This document shows, piece after piece, positions 33,426-39,460 of a stretch of DNA of 39,460 nucleotides (position 1 is the first letter of the stretch; each line of letters starts with the position of its first letter). The stretch covers positions 1-39,460 of the forward strand of contig JALUUM010000029.1 in the NCBI GenBank assembly GCA_027021365.1, given 5' to 3'. Source of the DNA: Spirochaetales bacterium. Lineage in GTDB: Bacteria > Spirochaetota > Spirochaetia > SZUA-6. The notes under the pieces are model-generated. The model was given only the letters and a program-made list of their open reading frames with translations. It was not told the origin of the DNA and ran no database searches. Made by a program: the position numbers and the translations under genes.

Positions 33426-34394
33426 TTATGCATAGACATCCTCGTAAAGTGCCTCTTCCTCCGGTTCCGGGCTATTCTCTGAAAAATCAACTGCCTCGAT
33501 GACCTCTTTTCTCACCTCGTCGTCGATTTTCTTGAAACCTGCCTCATCGGTGAACCCCTTTTCCTCCATATACCCCTTTAAAATAAGTATAGGGTCCTGT
33601 TTCTTGTGTGCCTCGAGTTCCTCCTTCGTCCTGTATTTCGCCGGATCGCTCATTGAGTGCCCCTTGTACCTGTAGGTCTTTACCTCGAAGAAGAAAGGCG
33701 AGGGCTCCTTTCGAGCCTTTGCAACTGCACGGCTTATGCTTTCATAAACCTCCAGCACATCCATTCCATCGACCTGTTTTCCGGGGATACCGTAACCTGT
33801 TGCCATCACGGAAAAGTCTTCTACCGCAGAAACTCTTCTGAAATCCGTTCCCATGCCATACTGGTTGTTTTCACATATATAGATAACCGGCAGTTTCCAT
33901 ATCTTTGCAAGGTTCAGGGACTCGTGAAATGAACCCTGGTGAATGGCACCGTCTCCGAAGTAACAGAGAACGACACCGTCTTCCCTTCTGTACCTGATTT
34001 TAAGACCAACACCTGTTGCGACCGGGATCTGACTTCCAACTATTCCGTTACCACCGAGCATGTGTTTTTCTGCATCGTAGAAATGCATCGAACCACCCTT
34101 TCCCTTGGAACAGCCTGTCAACTTCCCGTAGAGCTCGGCCATTGCAACCTTCGGGTCCATTCCACATACCAGTGCATGGGCGTGATCCCTGTAACCGGTT
34201 AGAACGTAATCCTTCTGAAGGTCCAGTGCTGCAATCGAACCGGTAGCCACGGCCTCCTGACCTATGTATAAGTGAAGGAACCCGCCTATCTTTCTTAACC
34301 CGTACATCTGGGCTGCTTTCTCCTCGAACCTTCGAATGAGAAGCATGTCCCTCAACAACTTTTCAAGAAATTTTTTACTGTATTTGCCAGGCAT
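33426..34394 (-). CDS. pdhA: Pyruvate dehydrogenase E1 component, alpha subunit
   Basis: A 322-residue subunit with the thiamine-diphosphate motif GDG (147-149) through NN (176-177). Other typical blocks are GFLHLYIGQEA (38-48), TGYRDHAHAL (66-75), KGKGGSMHFYD (98-107) and the loop TYRYKGHSMSDPAKYR. The length matches the short E1alpha type of spirochaetes, cyanobacteria and alphaproteobacteria. Acetoin dehydrogenase AcoA is very similar; absence of acetoin genes and presence of a complete E1-E2-E3 set favour pyruvate dehydrogenase. Confidence 0.93.
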   Translation of the reverse strand: MPGKYSKKFLEKLLRDMLLIRRFEEKAAQMYGLRKIGGFLHLYIGQEAVATGSIAALDLQKDYVLTGYRDHAHALVCGMDPKVAMAELYGKLTGCSKGKGGSMHFYDAEKHMLGGNGIVGSQIPVATGVGLKIRYRREDGVVLCYFGDGAIHQGSFHESLNLAKIWKLPVIYICENNQYGMGTDFRRVSAVEDFSVMATGYGIPGKQVDGMDVLEVYESISRAVAKARKEPSPFFFEVKTYRYKGHSMSDPAKYRTKEELEAHKKQDPILILKGYMEEKGFTDEAGFKKIDDEVRKEVIEAVDFSENSPEPEEEALYEDVYA

Positions 34395-34415
34395 TTCTAT
34401 TTTCCTTTATTTTAC

Positions 34416-34862
34416 TCAGATTTGGAGATTTATCTCTTCCCTTAATCCTTTCATGGGAAGGGAGAAAGTCGCATGTTTAACAATGGTCTCCAGCACAAGG
34501 AGATCCCTCTCGTCCTCGTTGTAGTTCCAGAAGACCCTCAGCTTGTTACCAATTGCCTCCAAAACTTCGGATCTTATGGATGAATTGTCTATGAGATTTA
34601 TATAGCCGTTAAGTGTTATGATTCTATCCAAGGTCTTAGTCTGAAATATCCACTGAACAGATTGATTTTCCTCTATATCCTTTACCTTACCAAAAGAAGC
34701 CGAGGTAACGGCAAATACGATACCTGGCCTCTCCCTCAGTATCGCCGGCGTCATCCATCGCATATGAGGTTCACCGTCTTTTCCGACAGTGGCAAGAATC
34801 GCCGTTCCAACCTCTTCTATCATCCTGTCGATTTCAACCATCAATTCTGCCGGCGTCATCAT
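34416..34862 (-). CDS. Pyridoxamine 5'-phosphate oxidase-fold flavin protein
   Basis: A small split-barrel protein of about 148 residues, of the general-stress/FMN-binding group. The N-terminal segment AILATVGKDGEPHMRWMTPAIL followed by IVFAVTSASFGKVKDIEENQSVQWIF is the usual fold signature. It is not PdxH itself, which is longer. Its substrate is unknown; F420- or FMN-binding and haem binding occur in relatives. The frame is open to a TTG at 34883, but GGAAGGAG (34867-34874) lies inside that extension and points to the ATG at 34862 or the next one at 34859. It is the first gene of the operon leading into pdhA after 21 bases. Confidence 0.82.
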   Translation of the reverse strand: MMTPAELMVEIDRMIEEVGTAILATVGKDGEPHMRWMTPAILRERPGIVFAVTSASFGKVKDIEENQSVQWIFQTKTLDRIITLNGYINLIDNSSIRSEVLEAIGNKLRVFWNYNEDERDLLVLETIVKHATFSLPMKGLREEINLQI

Positions 34863-34900
34863 AACACTCCTTCCAGTATCCAATAATACATTACTAATAT

Positions 34901-34928
34901 AGTATAATATAATTTATAACAACATCAA
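34901..34928 (-). promoter_or_regulatory. Promoter of the pyruvate dehydrogenase operon
   Basis: Minus strand: TTGATG (34923-34928), 16 bases, TATACT (34901-34906). About 30 bases to the ribosome site of the first gene. Confidence 0.5.
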
Positions 34929-34999
34929 ATTAAAAATCGTCCTTCCACGAAATAAGAGCCTTTTTACTTTTACAATTTCATATTGTATATTAATTGCAA

Positions 35000-36286
35000 A
35001 TGAAAGCCAAACAGATACAAGTCACCCGGAGAAATTTTTTGGCCTTCCTCTGGCATGCTCTGTTCCTCGCCCTGGCAATAAACTTCTCCGATGTAAACAC
35101 GATAATTCCCACGATGCTTATAAGGGCAGGAGGAACTACCATTCACCTTGGAATCCTTACTGCAATCATGATAGGCGGCACCGGCTTCATGCAACTCTTC
35201 TTTGCAGCATTTCTCGCAAACAAGCCCAACAAGAAACCCTTTCTCCTCACCGGTATCTACCTTCGAGTTACAGCACTCTTGAGTCTCGGGCTTCTTCTTA
35301 CTGGCGCAAAGTCGTTACCCGGTGCCCTTGTCATCGGAGCAATCTTCCTCCTTATTTCACTCTTCTCCTTCAGCGGATCTTTTGCCGGGATTTCCTACAA
35401 CGACATCCTCGGTAAATCGATCGAGAGAGAGGAAAGAAAGAGATTTTTCGTGCTCAAGCAAACCATAGCAAGCAGCGGGATACTTGTATCCGCCCTTCTC
35501 GTGAGATACCTGGTAAAGTCGATTCCCTACCCTGCCAATTACAGCAGCCTCTTCATCACTGCCGGTATCCTTCTCTCCGTGGCATCACTCGGTTTCTGGG
35601 CCATAAGGGAGAGGCCCACCAGGTTGATACCAGACACGGCAAGCCCTCACCATTCAAATCCGCAGAGCAGGCGAAACGGTAAATCCATACTTTCCTCCTA
35701 TATCGAGATTCTTAAGGGGGATCGCAACATGGTCTATTACCTCCTGCTCATAAATGCTGCCGGACTGGGATTGACACTCGTTCCGTTCTATATATCACTT
35801 GCTAAGTCGAACTTTCAAATTACAGGAAGAGATGTTGGCAATTATCTCCTTCTCCAGATAGTGGGAATGATACTCTCTAACTTTCTATGGCACAGGCTGG
35901 TAAAGAGGGGAAGTTACAAGCTGGTAATAGTTGTATACTCCCTATTGGCTGCGGTGATACCCTTTGTTGCCCTGTTTCTCTCCCGGTACCAGAACTATTA
36001 TCCCCTCCTCTTCCTCCTTACGGGTGCAAATGCATCGGCCTACAAGATAGCCATACCGGGAATATTCCTGGAAATATCCAGAGAGCACAACCGAGTTCTC
36101 TACACTGCCCTTTCCGGAGCAGGAAGCTTGTCCAACATTATATTTCCCCTCGCAGGAGGAATTCTTATAAGCCGTTTCGGTTATCTCCCTGTGTTTGCCT
36201 TTAGTATCCTAATAATCCTCTGCGGAATCCTTCTCGTAAAACAGTTGGACTGCAGGTATCAGAGTGAGGAGGAATTTCAGGTATGA
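35000..36286 (+). CDS. Major facilitator superfamily transporter
   Basis: A 428-residue membrane protein with about twelve hydrophobic segments, for example FLAFLWHALFLALAINFSDV near the start and LLLINAAGLGLTLVPFYISLA in the second half. The substrate cannot be read off. A central cytoplasmic loop (about 205-235, RPTRLIPDTASPHHSNPQSRRN) is polar and basic, as usual between the two halves. An upstream TTG (34994) is in frame, but the ATG at 35000 is preferred. No ribosome binding site is visible, so the message could be leaderless or nearly so. The gene is divergent from the pyruvate dehydrogenase operon. Confidence 0.85.
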   Translation: MKAKQIQVTRRNFLAFLWHALFLALAINFSDVNTIIPTMLIRAGGTTIHLGILTAIMIGGTGFMQLFFAAFLANKPNKKPFLLTGIYLRVTALLSLGLLLTGAKSLPGALVIGAIFLLISLFSFSGSFAGISYNDILGKSIEREERKRFFVLKQTIASSGILVSALLVRYLVKSIPYPANYSSLFITAGILLSVASLGFWAIRERPTRLIPDTASPHHSNPQSRRNGKSILSSYIEILKGDRNMVYYLLLINAAGLGLTLVPFYISLAKSNFQITGRDVGNYLLLQIVGMILSNFLWHRLVKRGSYKLVIVVYSLLAAVIPFVALFLSRYQNYYPLLFLLTGANASAYKIAIPGIFLEISREHNRVLYTALSGAGSLSNIIFPLAGGILISRFGYLPVFAFSILIILCGILLVKQLDCRYQSEEEFQV

Positions 36287-36340
36287 TAATATTCATCACA
36301 GTTTCAACAGACGGAACAGGAAGGTGAGCAAAAACCTATA

Positions 36341-36967
36341 TTAAAGATTCCCGGGTAAACCGTAACATTCGGCAATTTCTCTCGTTTTCGTCTTCCCCGG
36401 CACGAAGAGAAAGGTATTGATTCCCAGTTTCCTGGCACCCTCGATGTTCCTCTCGTCATCGTCGATAAACAGCACCTCTCCCGGAGAAAGAGAAACCTTT
36501 TTCAGACAGATCTCGTATATCTCCGATTCCGGTTTTACATAACCCGTCTCGAAAGAAAAGACAATGGTATCGAAGAGAGCAACAAGGTCTTTCATTCCGG
36601 AGTAGACCTCTTGTCCCAGTTCCGGAGGCATATTGGAGAGTATTGCACGTTTTATTCCACTTTCCTTGAGACTCTCAATCCACGATATCATCTCTCTGTT
36701 AAGCGAAAACCAGCTCTGCATATCCTCCTTTATCAATTCTTCTATCAAATTGTCAGTTATGGCTTCCCCTTTAGTCCCTATGACATTACTCCAGTATTCT
36801 CTCCCGATAACCTTTCCCCTGTCATAGGGCTCCCTGAACATCCTGTACCTCTCTGTAAAATCTTTCGGGTCTAGCCCTGTAATCGAAGCAAGCTTTTTCA
36901 GGGACTGACCATTCTGGATGTGAGTAAGAACCTGGCCAAAGTCGAATACCACTCCCCTTACCTTCAT
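36341..36967 (-). CDS. HAD-superfamily hydrolase (IA, epoxide-hydrolase-N-like)
   Basis: A 208-residue HAD phosphatase-like protein. Motif I is VFDFGQVL, with nucleophile D9 but glycine in place of the second aspartate, as in the HAD-IA3 group. Motif II is ILSNMP, motif III the lysine of YVKPES and motif IV FIDDDERN. Phosphatase action on a small metabolite is most likely, though loss of the second acid can weaken it. The start overlaps the end of the preceding gene by four bases (ATGA), showing coupled translation. Confidence 0.88.
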   Translation of the reverse strand: MKVRGVVFDFGQVLTHIQNGQSLKKLASITGLDPKDFTERYRMFREPYDRGKVIGREYWSNVIGTKGEAITDNLIEELIKEDMQSWFSLNREMISWIESLKESGIKRAILSNMPPELGQEVYSGMKDLVALFDTIVFSFETGYVKPESEIYEICLKKVSLSPGEVLFIDDDERNIEGARKLGINTFLFVPGKTKTREIAECYGLPGNL

Positions 36968-37662
36968 CTGCCCGCCCTTCCTCCTGTCATTATATCAATC
37001 GTTCTTATCCATGAAACAGCCTCTTCCTTTAAAAGAGGTTCGTGTTCAAACCTGTAGTCCTGTTTCCTCATGAACTCGGAAAGATTCTTTTCCAGTTCCT
37101 TCAGTTTTCCCGTTTCCACGGTTATGAGGTATTCCCTCTTCTCTGCTTCTGCAGTCCTTAAGAGAACCATCTCGAAGTGAGGAATACAGAGGCCTGCCGA
37201 GTCCTCAAAAGCGTTCCTCATCTGTTCATCATCCAGAAAATAGACAAATGTATCGATATATCGTTCCGTTGATTGCCTGACAAATCTGCAGGCCGGACAA
37301 TCCTCATGGCTGTTCCAGCTTGCAAGTTCTGACAACATTCTTTCGTAGATCCTCGGCGGATAGCCACTCTTCATGCTTTCAAGAAGTGTAAGAAGTCGCC
37401 CTAAAAGCTCATCATAGATTATTGCCAATCCCAGAGAGCCACCAAGTTCTTTAAGCTCCCTGGCATGTTCCCTGCAGAAACCCTTTGCCTCTCTTATTTT
37501 CTTTCTCATACCCCCGTCATTCACCCTTTCATAGAGGAGAGAATCGAGATACTTGAAAGAAGCCTTCGATTCGAGGTTGCAAAAGGGACAGTGTTCTTCT
37601 CCCGACATCGTCTCCACCACTTCGAAATAGGTGGTATGTTTCTCGAACAATTTCTTTTTCAC
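36964..37662 (-). CDS. DUF6062-like cysteine-motif protein
   Basis: A 232-residue cytoplasmic protein of unknown function. It shows four paired motifs in order: CPFC near residue 25, GFCREH near 61, CPAC near 120 and GLCIPHF near 157. The two halves look like an internal duplication (CPxC followed by G-[FL]-C-x-x-H), each half able to bind a metal such as zinc. The rest is helical and charged. I recognise the pattern from DUF6062 proteins of anaerobes; no function is established. It is co-transcribed with the HAD gene. Confidence 0.72.
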   Translation of the reverse strand: MKKKLFEKHTTYFEVVETMSGEEHCPFCNLESKASFKYLDSLLYERVNDGGMRKKIREAKGFCREHARELKELGGSLGLAIIYDELLGRLLTLLESMKSGYPPRIYERMLSELASWNSHEDCPACRFVRQSTERYIDTFVYFLDDEQMRNAFEDSAGLCIPHFEMVLLRTAEAEKREYLITVETGKLKELEKNLSEFMRKQDYRFEHEPLLKEEAVSWIRTIDIMTGGRAGR

Positions 37663-37672
37663 ACTGCTTCTC

Positions 37673-37957
37673 CTAGTAACCCGGTACTTTGCTCCATATA
37701 AACAATCGTATCAAAAAAAACAAGAATATACCAAAGAGAAAGAAAAGAACAGCTACATCGAGCCATGCAGCTTGGAAACCTTTACCATTCACGGTCCTGT
37801 TAAGAAAATCCACCGTATATGTGAGGGTGGATACACGGGAGAGGCTACTAAGCAACCTGCTTATTCTGCCCATGGGAAGTATCACCTGTTCTGCAGAAGA
37901 TGAAGTAAAGAAAATGGTAATTGAAATCAGCCTCACAACAGATGAATGTATCTCCAT
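37673..37957 (-). pseudogene. 3' remnant of an ABC-2 exporter permease
   Basis: About 94 residues that look like the last third of an ABC-2 (DrrB/NodJ-type) permease: a hydrophobic segment, LSRVSTLTYTVDFLNRTVNGKGF (the usual NPLTY-x-VD-x-[LI]R block) and a final membrane helix LDVAVLFFLFGIFLFFLIRLF. The preceding membrane segments expected for the family are missing: upstream the frame runs directly into the ATPase gene in another frame. A deletion that joined the two genes explains this. Family assignment is from pattern only. Confidence 0.6.
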
Positions 37958-38620
37958 TTCTGGGGAGTGTCTATTACCTTTATCTTTCCGTTCTGGATTA
38001 TGGCAACCCTGTCACATAGTTCATTTACAACATCAAGCTGATGCGTAGTAGGAAATATTGTTGTACACTCTTTGTTTCTTTTCTTTATAAGTCGCTTTAT
38101 AAGACGTGCACTCTTGATATCAAGGCCTGATACCGGCTTATCGAGAAAAAACAGTTTCGGCCTGTTTATCAAACCCATTGCAATTGTGAGCCTCCTTCTC
38201 AACCCCTTGGAGAGAAATTCAGCTTTCACCTCTCTCTTCGATTCAAGTTCAAAGAAATTCAACAGGTGATCTGTTTCTTTCCTGACAGTTTTGCCAGACA
38301 GGCCAAACAATCTGCCTGTGAACAGGAGGTTCTCATAACATCTCAACTCGAGGTAAGGATTCGATATCTCGGGCACCAGTCCTATGCTGGCTTTGATGGC
38401 AAAGGGTTCCCTTCCGAGATCATGCCCCGCAATGGTCACACTTCCCGAAGTGGGAAGAAGAAGAGTGTTGAGTATTCTTACAGTTGTAGATTTTCCCGCA
38501 CCGTTTGGTCCGAGAAAACCGAATATTTCTCCCTCCATGACCTTAAAAATTTATTGCATCCAGCGCAAGAAAATTCTTGTAATACTTTGTAAGACCGGTG
38601 ACCTCTACTAGCGCTTGCAT
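37933..38620 (-). pseudogene. ABC-2 exporter ATPase, frameshifted
   Basis: The gene begins at an ATG at 38620 with AAGGAG upstream and encodes about 25 residues (start MQALVEVTGLTKYYKNFLAL) before a TAA at 38543-38545. Removing one T from the five-T run (38545-38549) restores the frame and gives NFKVMEGEIFGFLGPNGAGK, so this is a one-base frameshift. The rest has Walker A GPNGAGKST, signature LSKGLRRRL and H-loop TTHQLD, but Walker B reads FFLDKPVSGLD with lysine in place of the catalytic glutamate (codon at 38137-38139). The C-terminus ends just after GKIKVIDTP, where the permease remnant begins. Several lesions together favour a dead gene over a sequencing error. Confidence 0.8.
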
Positions 38621-38741
38621 AACATTCTCCTTAAAAAAGGTGATTTTTATCCTTTTAAACCACATATGGCACGACACTCCGTTTGATCAATACCGTATTT
38701 ACCCTGACAATCAATCTGAGATACTTGATTCAAATAACCTT

Positions 38742-39347
38742 GTGTACTATCATTACAGAATCTCTGGAACTGGAAAATATCAAACAAAGACATTGTTCTT
38801 CATTCTCATCATTCTTCTCTTAAGCACAGTCAATCTATACAGTGACCTTCCGGACAGCCATCGGCCGGGTAATCTTGAAAGGCAAAACATATCTCCCTAT
38901 AAGCATCCGAGGGTTGCCCTTGTTTTGAGCGGAGGAAGTGCCAGGGGCTTTGCCCATATCGGGGTGATAAGTGTATTGGAAGAGTACCATATTCCCATAG
39001 ACCTCATTGTCGGAGTAAGCATGGGAAGCATTGTGGGCGGATACTACGCATACGGCTATACACCACGAGAGATACTGGATAAGAGCAGGAAATTCAAGCT
39101 TTCCTCCATTATCAATATTACCCCTGGCGGAAAGGGTATCCTTAACGGCGATAAAGAACTTGCACTGCTGAAAATGGATCTAGATGATGCGAGAATAGAA
39201 AACCTCGAGATTCCGCTTGTCATAGTGGCAACAGACCTTACAGATAAAAAGGTGCTTCTTTTCGACAGGGGTCCCCTTGCATTGGCAATGAGAGCCTCTT
39301 CCGCTATCCCCGGAATATTTCCGCCGGTTTACTATAGGGCTTCCTGA
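38742..39347 (+). pseudogene. Patatin-like phospholipase, 3' part cut off
   Basis: N-terminal part of a patatin/RssA-type serine lipase. A signal-like hydrophobic stretch (FFILIILLLSTVNLYS) is followed by the oxyanion motif SGGSARGFAHIGV and the nucleophile motif GVSMGS (serine codon at 39018-39020). The frame ends shortly after AIPGIFPPVYYR, exactly where family members continue to the catalytic DGG motif, so the catalytic aspartate is missing. The break coincides with an IS-like end at 39337. The start is uncertain: GTG at 38742 or TTG at 38793, neither with a good ribosome site; the longer frame to 38598 would overlap the ABC gene's start. Confidence 0.72.
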
Positions 39348-39460
39348 AAAAGTCCACTAATTCAAAAATATAGCAGATTTTAAAGAATTATTTGAATAAT
39401 TATACCTTCTGAAGCGATTAATATTACCTAAAACAACATAAACAAAAATGACAAAAAGAA
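39337..39460. mobile_element. Probable end of a second insertion sequence (partial)
   Basis: GGGCTTCCTGAAAAAGTCC at 39337-39355 looks like an IS terminal repeat, and similarity to a patatin gene stops at this point. The remaining 105 bases are AT-rich, contain no gene and differ from the IS at the left end of the window. The other end lies outside the window, so family and length are unknown. Confidence 0.5.

Noticed and set aside
33042..33482. 146-residue plus-strand ORF over the E1 genes
   Set aside because: Opposite strand of two clear genes and the gap between them; no support of its own.
1..39460. CRISPR array, tRNA or rRNA genes, replication origin
   Set aside because: No regularly spaced repeats, no tRNA-like cloverleaf with a GTTCRANNC arm, no rRNA blocks and no DnaA-box cluster were noticed while reading.

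Overview
The window reads as chromosomal DNA of an anaerobic or microaerobic diderm bacterium, most probably a spirochaete. The evidence is indirect: two sugar-binding proteins carry export signals that end in GGQ/TGQ-(A/K)EG-like mature starts without a lipobox cysteine, a pattern I associate with Spirochaetota; the genes include a class III ribonucleotide reductase, a flavodiiron protein and a rubrerythrin-like protein; and there is a patatin-type lipase with an export signal. No rRNA, tRNA or CRISPR array is visible, so the taxonomic call rests on inference.

Layout. (a) 1-1476: a complete IS5/IS1182-like insertion sequence whose outer inverted repeat coincides with base 1. (b) 1749-6015: glycerate kinase, convergent with an oxygen-defence operon on the minus strand (rubrerythrin-like protein, M48 membrane protease, FprA-type flavodiiron protein). 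(c) 6016-7413: an amidohydrolase behind a long leader with two tandem intrinsic terminators and a read-through small ORF. (d) 7472-10692: nrdD-nrdG (class III RNR and activase) on the minus strand, preceded by a cobalamin riboswitch and a riboswitch-type terminator. (e) 10679-28983: a mannoside-use island with two different GH38 alpha-mannosidases, three GH130 enzymes, two ABC sugar importers that lack their ATPase, a LacI regulator and a GntR/LacI-hybrid regulator, with two divergent control regions. (f) 28980-34862: a minus-strand operon for a pyridoxamine-phosphate-oxidase-fold protein, the pyruvate dehydrogenase complex (E1alpha, E1beta, E2, E3) and thiol peroxidase. (g) 35000-37662: an MFS transporter, a HAD hydrolase and a DUF6062-like cysteine protein. 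(h) 37673-39460: a decaying ABC-2 exporter and a patatin gene cut off by what looks like the end of a second insertion sequence.

How the genes work together. None of the five mannoside-active enzymes has a signal peptide, so the two importers probably bring small alpha/beta-mannosides into the cytoplasm, where GH38 enzymes remove alpha-mannose and GH130 enzymes act on beta-mannosyl linkages, probably by phosphorolysis to mannose 1-phosphate. The shared operator-like sequence TAACATGTATRTACA occurs in the promoter of the hybrid regulator and in the divergent promoter of the second mannosidase and second importer; palindromes of LacI type (GAAAACGTTTTC, AAAACGCGTTTT) occur before the first GH130 gene and the second importer. 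The B12 switch on nrdDG suggests that a B12-dependent ribonucleotide reductase exists elsewhere in the genome.

The stretch from about 6.1 to 29 kb looks more AT-rich than both flanks, which may mean acquisition by transfer; this is a visual impression, not a calculation.
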